From positions 38,507 to 102,506 of the forward strand of contig JAHCAK010000009.1 in NCBI GenBank assembly GCA_019634955.1: 64,000 bases of DNA, read 5' to 3'. Made by a program: the position numbers and the translations under genes. Positions 41,001-50,800 of the stretch are shown piece by piece (position 1 is the first letter of the stretch; each line of letters begins with the position of its first letter). The notes under the pieces are model-generated. The model did not search any database, was not told the DNA's origin, and was given only the letters and a program-made list of their open reading frames with translations. The DNA comes from Burkholderiales bacterium (GTDB lineage Bacteria > Pseudomonadota > Gammaproteobacteria > Burkholderiales > Usitatibacteraceae).

Positions 41001-44000
41001 GTGTCGGTGAAGGCCACCCCCGCGAGCGGCGTGCCGTTCACGTTGGCGAGCGTGATGGTGAGCGTGCTGGGCGTGCCCGCGGGGACCGTGGCCGGCGCGA
41101 AGGCCTTCGTGACCTCCACGTTCTCGAGCACCTCGAGCGTCGCGTTCACGCCGCTCGTGTCCATCGTGGCCGAGGCGTTGAGGATGCGCGAGGGCGGGTT
41201 CGGATAGCTCGCCACGAAAGCGGAAGTGACGTCGACGGAGATCGTGCAGCTCCCCACCCCGGCCGCGAGGCTGCCGCCGGTGAACGGGACCGTGCCCGCG
41301 CCCGCCGTCGCCGTGACCGTGCCGCCGCAGGTGTTCACGAGGTTGGGCACCGGTGCCACGAAGAGGTTGGCGGGCAGGTTTTCCGTGAACTGCAGGCCCG
41401 ACTGCGCGGGATTGCCGGCGCCGTTCGTGACCGTGAAGGTCATCGTCGACACGCCGCCGCGCCCGATCACCGTGGGCGTGAAGGACTTCGTGAGCGCCGT
41501 TCCCACCGACGAGAGGGTGGCGTTGGCGCCGGCCGCGGTGAGGCCGCCGGCCAGCCCGGCGATGTTAGATGCGTTGTTGTTGAAGTTGCCCAGCGCCGTG
41601 GCGGTGACGCTCACGCGAACCTGGCACGAGGCGACACCGGCGTTGAGGGCCGCGCCCGACACGGCAATGGCGCCCGCGCCCGGCGTGGCCGTGACCGTGA
41701 AGGCCGGCGCCGCGAAGCCGCCGCCCGCGGGGCAGTTCGACTGCACGCTGGGCGCCGCGGCCACGACCACGCCGGCGGGCAGGTTGTCCGTGAACGCGAG
41801 GCCCGATTGCGCCGGGTTGCCCGCGCCGTTCGCGAGCGTGAAGGTGAGCACCGAGGGCGTGCCCGGCGCGACGGCGGCCGGCAGGAAGGCCTTCGTGAGC
41901 GCGGGCGAGGCGTTGACCGTGAGCGTCGCGGAAAGGCCTGCCGCGGAGAGCCCCGGCGAGAGCCCCGTGAGGTTGGCGGGCAGGTTGTTGTAGGTCCCGG
42001 CCGTGGCGCTCGTGACGTCCACGCCCACCGTGCAGGATGCGGCGCCGAGGGCGAGGCTCGCGCCGGAAAGCGAGAGCGTCGCGCCGCCCGCCGTGGCGCT
42101 CACGGCGCCGCCAGCGCAGTCGGTGGCTGCGTTGGCCGGGCTGGCGATCGTGACGCCGGCCGGCAGCGTTTCCGTGAACGCGAGCAGCGGTTGCGCCGGG
42201 TTGCCGGCGCCGTTGGCGATCGTGAAGGTGAGGCGCGAGACCGTGCCGGCCGTGATGGTCGCCGGCGAGAACGCCTTGGTGAGCGCCGCGCCGGCCACCG
42301 TCAGGTTGGCCACCGCCGAGCCCGCGCCGGCCGTCGGCGCCTGCGTGGAGGTCACGCCCGTGGTCGAGTTGGGATTGACGCCGACGTTGGTGCTCGTGAC
42401 GGAGAACGTCACCGTGCAGCTGCCGCCCTGCGGGATGCCGATGCCGGAGAAGGCGATCAGCCCCGTCTGGCCATTGGTGAGGCTGGCCGGCGTGATGCCG
42501 GTGCACGTTCCCCCGACGGACTGGTTGCCCGCGACGCTCATGTTGGCGAGCGTGTCGGAGAAGGCGGCGCCGGTGATCGGGCCGGGGTTGGCGGCCGGGT
42601 TCGTGAGCGTGATCGTGAGCGTCGAGGTCCCGCCCGCGCCGATCGTGGCGGGGGAGAAAGCCTTCGCGATCGTGGGGGGCTGCCAGAAGTTGATGGTGGC
42701 GGTGTCGGTGCGGCCGCTGAGCGACGCGGGGTTGGCTCCCGTCACGGTGTTGCTCTTGAGGCCGGCCGTCGTGCTCGTGACGGGCACCGATACGATGCAG
42801 CTCGCGCCGGCGTCGAGGTCGTCGAGGTGGCGCCCGGCGTTGAAGTTGAAGGTGGTCGCCCCGCCCGCCTCGTTGGGAATGGGGTTGGGGCTCTCGTCGC
42901 ACTGGCCCGCCACGCGCGAGACGAAGATGTCGCCCGCCACTGTCTGCATGCCGGCCGGCAGTGTGTCGTTGAAGTGGAGGTCGTTGACGTCGTTCGTTCC
43001 GGTGTTGTTCGTGACCTGGATCCACAGGTACACCGGGGCGTTGACCTGGGCGTCGGTCGCCGGCGTGCAGGTGGAGGCGCCCGGTGTCGCCGCCGGCAGG
43101 TTCGTGCAGAAGCGCTTGTTGATCCCCATCGCGCCCACGGTGAGGACGTCCGACCCGCCCGTGGTCGCGGTCGGCGTCTGGTCGGACCGGACGGCGGTGA
43201 CGGTGTTCGTGTAGGCCCCGACCGTGGTGCTCGTCACGTCCATGAGGATCGTGCAGCTCGAGTTCGCGGGTACGTTGGTCGAGGCGAAGTTCACGGGGTC
43301 GAGGTTCCCGGCGACCTTGGCGCTCGGGATCGTGCCGACGCAGGTGCCCCGCCCGCCGCCGATGAAGGTCTGAGCGGCCGTATTGAGGAGGTTGGCGGGC
43401 AGGTCGTCGGTGAAGCGCACGTTGGTGAGCCCGACGGCGTTGGGGTTGGTGACGGTGAAGGTAACCGTGGATGTCCCGCCGGTCGCGATGGCCGCGGGCG
43501 AGAAGGTCTTGGTGACCGTCGGCGGGACGATCACGCGCAGGCTGCCCGTGGCTCCCGCGCCGGGATTCACCGCCGTCTGCGTGCTCGTGACGCCGCTCGT
43601 GGTGTTGGGGTGGCCGGCCGCCGGGCTCGACACCGTGCTCGTGACCGGGCTCACGGTGATCGTGCACGACTCGCTCGCCGCGAGCGTGTTGAGCGTGAGC
43701 GTGAAGCTCGTGCTGCCGGCGGAGACGCCCACCGGCGTCACCACGCCGGAGCAGGTCTCCGTCACGCCGGCGCCGGCGCCGAGGGCCATGTTCACCAGCG
43801 GGTCGCTGAAGCTCACGCTGGAGAGCGCCACGGCCTGCGGGTTGGACACCGTGAACACGATCGCGGCATTCGCGCCCGCCTCGATCGTGCCGGGCACGAA
43901 GTTCTTCTGCAGCGCCGGCGGCGTGAGCACCGTGAGGCTCGCCGTGTTGGAGGGCGCGCCCGCCACGGGCGTCTGCGTGGAGGTGACGCCGCTCGTGGTG

Positions 44001-45830
44001 TTGGGGTGCGTGCCCGACACCGCGCTCGTGAGCGTCACGGTGACGGTGCAGCTCGCGCCGCCGGCGAGCGTGGGCACGGTGAGGTCCAGCGCCGTGGCGC
44101 CCACGAGCAGCGCGGGCGTGCTGAAGGTGCCCGCGCAGGTGCCGCCGATCGTGGCGTTGGCGACGCTCATGTTGGCGAGCGCGTCGGTGAAGCGCAGGTT
44201 CGTGAGCGGCGTCGCGTTGGGGTTGGCGAGCGTGAAAGTGGCCACGCTCGTGCCGCCCTGCGGGATCGGGCTCGTGCCGAAGGCCTTCGTGATCGTGGCG
44301 GGGCTGGAGACGGTGAGCGTCGCCGTGTTGGAGCCGGCGCCGGCCGCGCCGCTCTCGGCGGTCGCGACGCCCGAGGCGGTGTTGTTCCACGCCCCGGCCG
44401 TCGTGCCGGTCACGCCCACGGTGATCGTGCAGCTCGCGCCCGTGGCGACCGTGCCGCCCGTCACGTTGAAGCTCGCGCCGCCCGCGGCGGCCGTGGTCGC
44501 GACGCCGGGGCAGGTGCCGCCGACCGCGAGCGGCGTCGCGTTCACGATGCCGGCCGGGTAGGCGTCCGTGAAGGCGATCCCCGTGAGCGGGATCGCGTTG
44601 GGGTTCGTGATCGTGAAGGTGAGCGTGCTGGCGCCCCCGACCGGCACCGCCGCCGGCGTGAACGCCTTGGCGATCGCGGGCTTGCCGATGACGGTGAGGT
44701 AGTCGGTGTTGGAGCCGGGGCCCTGCGGGAGCAGGCTCGTGGTGACGCCGTTGGCCGCATTCGGGTGCGTGCCCACCACCGAGCTCGTGAGCTGGACGGT
44801 GACCGTGCAGGAGCCGGCGGGGATGTTGATGCCCGTGAGGCTCACGAGGGTGTCGCCCGCGCTCGCCGTCGCCGGCGTCATGCCCGTGCACGTGCCGCCC
44901 AGCGCCTGGTTCGCGCTCACCTGCATGTTGATGAGCGTGTCGAGGAACTGCCCGCCCGTCTGCGGCACGCCCGTCGGGTTGGAGAGCGTGTAGGTGAGCG
45001 TGGTGACGCCCCCCGCCTGGATCTGCGCCGGGCTGAAGTTCTTGGCGATGCTCACCAGGCCCACGCCGAGGCTCGCCGTGTTCGAGGGCGACCCGGTCGT
45101 CCCCGTCGTGAGCGTCGTGACGCCGGAGGTGGTGTTGTTGTAGATCCCGGTGACGGCGCTGTTGGCGAGCAGCGTGATCGTGCAGGTGCCGCCGGCGGGC
45201 ACCGTGCCCGCGGTGAGGACGAGGCTCGTCGCGTTGGCCGCGATCGTGGCGGGCGCGAACCCGGCGCAGCCGGCGCCGGCCACCGACACCGCGCCGCCCG
45301 TGGCGCGCAGGTTGGGCGGGAAGTTGTCCGTGAGGCCGGGGTTGGCGAGGGACACCGGCACCGTGTTCGGGTTGGTGATGGCGATCGTGAGGGTCGCATC
45401 CGCCCCCGGCGCCACGGCGGTCGGGCTGAAGGACTTGGCCACCGTCACGTTGGAATAGAGCGTGGCCGTGGCGGCGACGGTGTTCGTGATGTTCTGGGTG
45501 TTGGCGAGCGCGGCGACAGGCAGCGTGTTCGCGTAGGAACCGCTGGCCGTGATGGTCACGTTGGCGGTGATGGTGCAGGTGCCGCTTGCCGGGATGGTCG
45601 CGCCGGAGAGCGCGAGCGTCGTCCCGCCCGGCGCCGCCGCCACCGTGCCGCCGCAACTCGAGGCGCCGCCGGGCGCCGCGGTGTTCACCAGCCCCGGCGG
45701 GTAGTTGTCGGTGAACCCCGCGTTCGTGAGGGCGAGCGGGTTCGCGTTGTTGACGACGATCGTCATCACCGCCGTGGCGCCCGGCGTGATGGCCGCCGGC
45801 GCGAAGGTTTTCGTGAACGACGGCGGCGGG
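35295..45830 (-). repeat. tandem array of about 27 DUF7933-like repeats of about 130 aa
   Basis: Each repeat opens with a motif close to (A/P)TIAKAFSPATIxxGGTSTLTFTLxNPN, then FTDxLPxG, a Cys-Gly-Gly-T segment, and ends GSCTVTVxVTSxxxGxYxNT. A cysteine in the T(C)GG segment and one in GSC occur in nearly every unit, suggesting one disulfide per domain. By start motif I count about 20 before the frameshift and 7 after it. One diverged unit (AMGINKRF...ATPGAST) sits near 43,100. The last units before 35.3 kb are the most alike. Confidence 0.85.
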
Positions 45831-47887
45831 TTGATGACGGTGATGTCCTCGTTCGCCGTCGAGGCGGCGACGTAGTTGGTTCCCGGCACCGTGCCGCCGG
45901 CGGTGTAGGTGCCGCCGGGGGTCACCGTCTGGGCGGCGGTGCGCGTGGGGTCGAGGTAGGTGACGGTCGCCGGATTCTGGTAGACGCCGGAGGCCACCGC
46001 GGCCGTCACGGTGGCGGTGAAGGTGATCGAGACGCTTCCGCCGCCCGGGATGCGGAAGCTGCCCCACGAGGGCGTCGGGGTGCCCGCGACAGGATTGGCG
46101 GTCGACGGACGCGTCGCGCCCCCGGCGAGCGTCACGGCGGTCGTGGCGGCGTAGGTGATGTTGGGGTTCGCCGGCAGCGCGTCGGCGATGACGACGTTGT
46201 CGGCCGCGCCCTTGCCCGCCTGGTTCGAGACGGTGATGGTCCAGGTCGCCGGCGCGCCCGCCGAGACATAGGGTGTCGCCGTGGACTTGGTGACCGTGAG
46301 CACCGGGAAGCAGGCGGAGGACACGCCGGCGCCGGGAATCTGCGCCGGCCCGAGGTTCACGATGTTGAATCCGCCCACGGAGGTGGTGGAGCCGTACTCC
46401 GCCGTCGAGGTGGGGCTGGTGGCCGTGGTGCCGTTCACGCCGCCGGCGAGGTTCACGGTGGCCGTGCCGGAGAGCGCGGCGTAGCCGCCGCTGCCGCCGC
46501 CGCCCGGCCCGTGCGGCGAGCCCCCGCCGGTGTTGCTGCCGCCGTTGCCGCCGCGGATGTCGACGGTGGCGCCGATGGGCGCCCCGCCGTTGTCGACGAA
46601 GACGAGGACGGCGCCGCCCGCGCCGCCGCCGCCGGAGGCGTCGTTGGTGATGGTCGAGTTCCCGGAGGTGCCGCGAGCGTTGATCGCGCCTGATCCGGTG
46701 GTGTTGCCGGCGCGGATGAGCACCATGCCGCCGCCGGCACCGCCCGAGGTGGCGCGGCCGTTGGCGGGCGTGCCCGTGCAGTTGTTGGTGCTGCCCGAGC
46801 CGCCGCCGCCGCCGAAGAAGAGGCGCGCGGGGGCGAGGGGCATCGACATGCCGCCGTAGCCGCCGGTGTCGAACCCCGGGGGCGTGCCGGGCGTCCAGCC
46901 GAAGCCGCCCTTGCCGCCGATGCCGAAGTTGCCGCCGCCGCCGCCGCCCGTGTTCTGGTCGTTGGCGGTGGGGTTGCCGTCGGTGCCGCCGCCGCCCGCG
47001 TTGCCCGGCGCGCCGCGGCCGAAGCTGCCGTTGGGATAGCCGCCCGTCGTTCCGTCGGCGCCGCCGGTGTTCGTGATGGTGCCGGCGCTGTTGTCGAAGG
47101 GGGTCGTCGGCGTGAAGACGAGGATCGGCGTGCCGGCCACGCCCTCCCCCTTGGTGCCGTTGGGGTTGTTGCCCGTGCCGGCGAGGTTGATGGTGCGGCC
47201 CGCGGAGCTGGTGCGGTAGTCCGTGTTCACCCCGAAGCCCGAGGTCGAGCACTGCGCGCCGCCGCCGCGGAAGCCGCGCCCGTTCACGTCGATCGCCTGC
47301 CCGCCCCAGTTGAGCGTGCCGGCCACGTCGAAGGCGACGATGCCGCCGGTGGCGCCGTCCCACGGCGGCGCGGTCACGGTGCCCGTGATCGTGGCGCTCG
47401 AGTACTGCGGCACGCGGATCACCTGGAAGCGGCGCTGGCCCTGCACCGAGCTCGCGTTGGCGTGCGAGTAGGTGTTGGCGAGCGGCGCGGCCAGCGGCAC
47501 GAGGCCTCCGGACACGGGGCCGGCCGCCACCGCGTACTCGTAGCGCCCGGCGTTGTTGAGCGAGGTGTAGCCCGCGCCGCCGCCACTGCCGCCGTACGTG
47601 GCCGTGTTGGTGGAGTCGATGGCCGCGTCCTGCACCTGCACGACCAGCAGCAGGTCGCCCGCGGCGATGGGAGTCGCGGCGCCGCGCCCGTCGGGCCCGC
47701 TCACGGGGATGGACGAGGACCCCGCGAAGGCCGAGCCCGTCGAGGCGTAGTAGGTGTTGACGACGCCTGTTACGCTCGCGGTTCCCGTGACGCCCGGGGC
47801 CGCGCACACCTGCGCGAGCGCCGGCGCCGTGGCGGCGAGCGACGCCGCGGCGAGGGCGATGCCGGCGAGGAAGCGCCGCAGGCTCAT
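37913..47887 (-). CDS. giant DUF7933-repeat surface protein, N-terminal part
   Basis: 3324-codon frame beginning MSLRRFLAGIALAAASLAAT with a signal peptide cut near ALAQ (residue 26). Residues about 27-200 are beta-rich; about 200-510 are a Gly-rich head (GGGGGGNFGIGGKGGFGW, GGGGSGSTNNC); a DUF11 domain follows near 530 (VLTVTKSTATPYVSAGAPAT), and about 20 DUF7933-like repeats run from residue 685. The last 38 codons or so (after 38027) are arginine-rich out-of-frame sequence, so the true reading continues in the frame of the 33798 feature. Its ATG overlaps the stop of the barrel gene upstream (ATGA), so the two are translationally coupled. Likely an extracellular fibre or adhesin; the gene is broken or contains a sequencing error. 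Confidence 0.85.
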   Translation of the reverse strand: MSLRRFLAGIALAAASLAATAPALAQVCAAPGVTGTASVTGVVNTYYASTGSAFAGSSSIPVSGPDGRGAATPIAAGDLLLVVQVQDAAIDSTNTATYGGSGGGAGYTSLNNAGRYEYAVAAGPVSGGLVPLAAPLANTYSHANASSVQGQRRFQVIRVPQYSSATITGTVTAPPWDGATGGIVAFDVAGTLNWGGQAIDVNGRGFRGGGAQCSTSGFGVNTDYRTSSAGRTINLAGTGNNPNGTKGEGVAGTPILVFTPTTPFDNSAGTITNTGGADGTTGGYPNGSFGRGAPGNAGGGGTDGNPTANDQNTGGGGGGNFGIGGKGGFGWTPGTPPGFDTGGYGGMSMPLAPARLFFGGGGGSGSTNNCTGTPANGRATSGGAGGGMVLIRAGNTTGSGAINARGTSGNSTITNDASGGGGAGGAVLVFVDNGGAPIGATVDIRGGNGGSNTGGGSPHGPGGGGSGGYAALSGTATVNLAGGVNGTTATSPTSTAEYGSTTSVGGFNIVNLGPAQIPGAGVSSACFPVLTVTKSTATPYVSAGAPATWTITVSNQAGKGAADNVVIADALPANPNITYAATTAVTLAGGATRPSTANPVAGTPTPSWGSFRIPGGGSVSITFTATVTAAVASGVYQNPATVTYLDPTRTAAQTVTPGGTYTAGGTVPGTNYVAASTANEDITVINPPPSFTKTFAPAAITPGATAVMTIVVNNANPLALTNAGFTDNYPPGLVNTAAPGGASSCGGTVAAAPGGTTLALSGATIPASGTCTITANVTITASGSYANTLPVAALANTQNITNTVAATATLYSNVTVAKSFSPTAVAPGADATLTIAITNPNTVPVSLANPGLTDNFPPNLRATGGAVSVAGAGCAGFAPATIAANATSLVLTAGTVPAGGTCTITLLANSAVTGIYNNTTSGVTTLTTGTTGSPSNTASLGVGLVSIAKNFSPAQIQAGGVTTLTYTLSNPTGVPQTGGQFLDTLINMQVSANQALGGTCTGMTPATASAGDTLVSLTGINIPAGSCTVTVQLTSSVVGTHPNAANGVTTSLLPQGPGSNTDYLTVIGKPAIAKAFTPAAVPVGGASTLTFTITNPNAIPLTGIAFTDAYPAGIVNATPLAVGGTCPGVATTAAAGGASFNVTGGTVATGASCTITVGVTGTTAGAWNNTASGVATAESGAAGAGSNTATLTVSSPATITKAFGTSPIPQGGTSVATFTLANPNATPLTNLRFTDALANMSVANATIGGTCAGTFSTPALLVGATALDLTVPTLAGGASCTVTVTLTSAVSGTHPNTTSGVTSTQTPVAGAPSNTASLTVLTPPALQKNFVPGTIEAGANAAIVFTVSNPQAVALSSVSFSDPLVNMALGAGAGVTETCSGVVTPVGVSAGSTSFTLTLNTLAASESCTITVSPVTSTVSSPAAGHPNTTSGVTSTQTAVNPGAGATGSLRVIVPPTVTKTFSPAAIATGGTSTVTFTVTNPNAVGLTNVRFTDDLPANLLNTAAQTFIGGGRGTCVGTIPSAKVAGNLDPVNFASTNVPANSSCTILMDVTSTTVGAYTNTVTAVRSDQTPTATTGGSDVLTVGAMGINKRFCTNLPAATPGASTCTPATDAQVNAPVYLWIQVTNNTGTNDVNDLHFNDTLPAGMQTVAGDIFVSRVAGQCDESPNPIPNEAGGATTFNFNAGRHLDDLDAGASCIVSVPVTSTTAGLKSNTVTGANPASLSGRTDTATINFWQPPTIAKAFSPATIGAGGTSTLTITLTNPAANPGPITGAAFSDTLANMSVAGNQSVGGTCTGITPASLTNGQTGLIAFSGIGIPQGGSCTVTFSVTSTNVGVNPNSTTGVTSTQAPTAGAGSAVANLTVAGAALTKAFSPATITAGTVSRLTFTIANGAGNPAQPLLAFTETLPAGVTIASPANAATDCAGGAVSATAGGATLSLSGASLALGAASCTVGVDVTSATAGTYNNLPANLTGLSPGLSAAGLSATLTVNASPALTKAFLPAAVAPGTPSVLTFTLANGAGNPAQSGLAFTDNLPAGVVVAAAPSVQSNCPAGGGFAAPAFTVTATPGAGAIAVSGAALNAGVASCQVRVSVTATALGNFNNNASNIAGLAGGLTAAGANATLSSVGTALTKSFTPTVIGRGGVSTMTFTVTNGAGNPAQSGLQFTENLPANLFVAPVPNLVNTCGGTVTATAGAGTVPFTGGSLAAGVGSCTISVDVTSAFVASYPNPPSRILNASATMDTSGVNATLEVLENVEVTKAFAPATVPAGTPSTLTITLANVNGTPLAGVAFTDTYAGAIVNAPVPNGATTCGGTVTAVAGANSVALAGGTVPAYGSCTVTVSVVGTAPGAQANTIPVGGVTTTNAGANGAAANATLTVVARPTVTKAYAPAQIGTGGTATLTITLANANAATAITGVAFTDTQPAPVTTVPATAATTCGGTASQAAGSVTLAGGTIPAAGSCTVTVQVTSATVGDHANTIAAGDVASANAGTNAAAANATLSVLAAPAVAKAFAPASIFPNATSVLTITLTNPNAADITGVAFTDSYPGAITNTATPAGATTCTGGTVTAAPSGTSLALSSATIPAGGSCTVTVNVTSNTVGVHANSTGAVTTTNAGTAAGASANLAVVGGLASTKLFSPISVALNGTSTLTITLTNPNTTTAVSGIAFTDTYPTGVANSGTPGAATTCPGGAVTAAPGGGSLALSGATLAAGASCAVTVQVAGTTAGTHVNAVGTITAANAPPVTGDSTVLFVYAPPTAVKSFTPAAIGSGSTSTLALEVGNPAANPATALTGVALADPLGTFNLFVAAPAAATFTPPACGTLQSRATVGSGAFGALTAGHAEVRLDVASLAPGDTCRVEVGVTSTTPGAANNTTAAPTASGPVPLTGTAASATLTVVRPALTKAFGAAAINDGATTTIVFTLANAGANPAQSGIGFTDTLPTGLAFDSVAPALAYSAGCSGPATATYVAGTRVLTIAGVAMAGGTGSCTVTAAGLTNAPAQVNASCPAAAFTNGAGAIGALANATNAVTDQCLVVNRVNPSLTKAFSPATIDQGGVSTLTFTIANGGTNPAQAGIAFTDTLPGTILVANPPAVSTNCPSGTGGVTATAGTGVIAVAGATLSALQASCTISVNVTGATPGNYTNTDAGNITGAANLSTAGVAATLTVLPVPALTKAFAPATVGTGQNAVLTFTITNLAGGPARSGLTFTDALPPNLVIGTPAGVVNNCGGSPTITATPGAGTFAIGGAGVNAAAGPATCTISVNVASGLAGTYVNGAAQVATAAGSSTRSQTRRSPCSTGPRSPRRSGPPPSRRAARRRSR
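38025..38030 (-). other. frameshift site inside the giant gene
   Basis: The minus strand reads GGCGGGCTCC here. Upstream codons end ...VATAAG in one frame; downstream sense resumes as LLNAVTDQALAVLDRP one base back, as if one G of the G-run were missing. The total span 33798-47887 is 14,090 nt, one short of a multiple of three, so exactly one base restores the frame. No other break exists in 14 kb. Confidence 0.85.
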
Positions 47888-50800
47888 CGCGCGGCCTCCG
47901 CGGCGGCAGCGCGGCGCGGGCCCGCGCCCACGCCGTCCAGCAGGGTCTCGTCGAACTTGTAGCGCAGCCTCACGTAGGGCCCCTTGGCGGTGTAGTCGGC
48001 GCCGGCGAGGTCCGCGTCCCGGTAGCCGAGGAGGTTGTAGCCCGCGGAGACCCACAGGTTCGTGGTGACGAGGTAGCCCAGCTCGAGCCCCAGCCCATAT
48101 TGCCGCGAGTCGAGAGTCTCGCCAACGAGCAGGCTCGTCACGAACCCGATGTCCCAGCGCGGCGCGAATTCCCAGGTGGCGCGCGCCCCGACGACCTGCG
48201 CGCGGTAGCGCGTCGCGAGGCCGTTGGACTTGTCCGTCGTCCACTTGGCGGCGTAGCGGCCGGAGACGAGGAAGGGCCGGCGCGGCTGCCAGTCGGCGTG
48301 GATCGACACGAGGGTCGTCGCGCTCTTCAACTGCACGCCGGCCTGCATGTCGTCCTGCTCCAGCCGGTGCTCCACGCGCGCGAGGGCGTTCCACCGGTTG
48401 GTCTCGCTGTCGCGCCAGGCGAGGCCCGCCTGCAGGCGCTCGACGAGGCGCTCGGCGCCGCCGTCCTTGGCGCGCTGCAGCGAGTAGGCGTTCCTCGCGA
48501 GCGCCGTCCAGTCGCGGTCCATCTTCGCCGCCAGGCCCACCGTGAAGAGGATCGACTCCGACGTGGAGGCGTCGCGAAGCTCCAGCCGCGTCGTGCCCTT
48601 CCACAGCGGGTTGGCGGTGTACTCGAGCGCCACGGCGCCGGCGGTGTTCTCGTTCTGGCCCGTCCCGGAGAGCGCGTGCACGCGCTCGAGCGTCGTGCCC
48701 ACGCGCAGCCCCGGGGCCAGCGTCCAGAGGTTCTTCAGGCCGAAGGCGGCCTCGGCGTCGCCGCCGGACATCGCGTCGCGGATGCGGTACTCGCTAAAGA
48801 CGCGACCGTCCTTCATGTAGTCGAAGTCGACGCCGATCGCCGAGGTGTTCTGCCGTTCCGTCGCGTTGAGCCCGTAGGGGCCGGTGATGGAGGAGACGAA
48901 CTCGTGCCGGCCGTAGAGGCGGCCGCGGTTGGGCAGGGCGTACTCGCCGCCGACGGCGAGGATGCGCCGGCCGGCCTCCTCCACGTCGACCTCCGCCTCG
49001 CCGTAGACGCTCGCGCCAGCCGCGAACGGGAGCTTGCCGGTGAGGCGCGCGCGCGCGGTGGTGACCTCGTCGGGCATCGCCTGCGGCGCGGGGCTCCCGG
49101 CCACCGGCGGCACGGGCGAGGCGGCGCCCTTCTCCGCCGCGTGGCGAAGGCCCAGCTCGACGGTGAAGTCCCGGCCGAGCTGCTGCGTCACCGCGGCCAT
49201 GGCCCCGTCGCGCACCGAGCCGGTGGCGAGGTCCTCGGTGCGAAGCGCCTCGGCGCGAAGCTGCGTGCCCTCGCGCAGGCGGTACTCGGCGCGCGCGCCG
49301 GCCTCGGCCCGGCCTTGCGTCACCCAGGCGCCCGGGTTGTCGAAGGCGCGGTCGCTCCTCGCCACGAAGGCCTGCGCCTTGAGGTCCTTCGACTCGTGCT
49401 TCACCTCGAAGCGGGCGGCGTCGCCCGCGAGGCCATCCGCGCCGCTCTCGGTGCGAGCGACTTCCGCCACGACGACGGTCGACTCGCCCAGCTTCGCCGC
49501 GACGTGGGCGCCGGCCAGCGTGAACGGCTTCTGCGGGTTCTCGTCCTTCACGAAGGTGCCGCCGACCTCGACGCGCTCGCCCACCTTCACCTGCGCGTCC
49601 ACGCCGCCCACCCAGAATTCCTCGCCCCCCTGGTCGACCTCGTAGGTGACGCGAACGAAGACGGGATTCAGGTCGCGGTCGACGCTCGCCACCGGGCTCC
49701 TGAAGAGGATGCGCCCGGTGAGCGGTTCGATCTCGTAGTCGGAGAAGCGCGCCTGCGGCAGGCTCGCGAGCACGATCGAGGGCTGGTTGCGGTCGCGGGT
49801 CACGATCTCGACCTTCTCGCTGTTCACGAGCGCGCCTTGCGTGCCGAGCTGGTAGGGGCCGGAGGTGCCGTTGGCGCGCAGTTCCTCGATCACCTGCCGC
49901 GTCGTGTCGCGCGTGGCGAAGGCGTTCACGCTGGCGCGGGCGTTCTCCCAGTGGCCCTTCACGCCGGTGAGCGAGCGGCTGTAGTTGGACAGGCGGCGCA
50001 CGTCCCCCGTGGCCTGCGTGGTGAAGTCGCCCGCCAGCAGCCACGAGCGCCCCTTGTCGACGCGCACGTAGAGACGCCCGGTGGACTGCGCGTCGTAGCC
50101 GCGCACGGCCGAGTCGCCGTAGACGGGGTAGTACTCGTCGGGCTGGATGTCGCGGAAGAGGCGCTCGCGCGTGTCCTTGTCGGAGTCGTAGGCCGCGGTG
50201 AGCAGGAAATCGCCCTTGATGCGGCCCTTGAGGTAGAAGGCGGCACGCGCGCCCGCGCTCGCCTTGCCGCCGTTCCAGTCGCGCGAGAAGTGCCGCAACT
50301 CCTGCTCGAAGTTGTCCGAGGCGCGCGCCGGCACGAGCGCGCGGGGGTCGAGGTTGCGCAGGTTGAGGACGCCCTCGATCACACCCGTGGCGATGAGCGG
50401 GCGCAGTTCCGGCAGGAAGTCGAGCCGCGCCTCCGCCCGGGCCGTGCCGCTCGTGACGACGATGGCCGTCGACGCCGGCTCCAGCGGCGGCGCGAGCGCG
50501 AACTCGGCCCGCCCGCCCTCGACGAAGGCCTGCACGCCGGGCTCGGCGGGGTCGGGGTCGTCCACCTTCCAGGTGCCCACGCTCGAGGAAAGCGTCACCG
50601 GCGTGCGCGAGGTCACCGCCACGCCGTTCTCGTCCTGCACCTTCACCACGACGCGCGCGGGCGTGCGGCCGTCGGCGATCGCGCCTTCCGGCGGCACCTC
50701 GACCAAGAGCCTCGCCGCCTTGCCCGGCGCCGTGACCCGGATCGCGACCTTCCCGCGCGGATTGCCGAAGGGGTCGACCTGCGACACCGCCAGCTCGTTC

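Noticed and set aside
35295..45830. CRISPR-like regular repeats
   Set aside because: The period is about 390 bp, lies within a reading frame, and repeats vary at silent and coding positions; it is a protein domain array.
38873..46693. A plus-strand open frame of about 2600 codons opposite the giant gene
   Set aside because: It is Arg/Gly/Ala/His-rich, has no domain or signal peptide, and mirrors the codon bias of the minus-strand gene, whose repeats and signal peptide are clear. It is a high-GC shadow.
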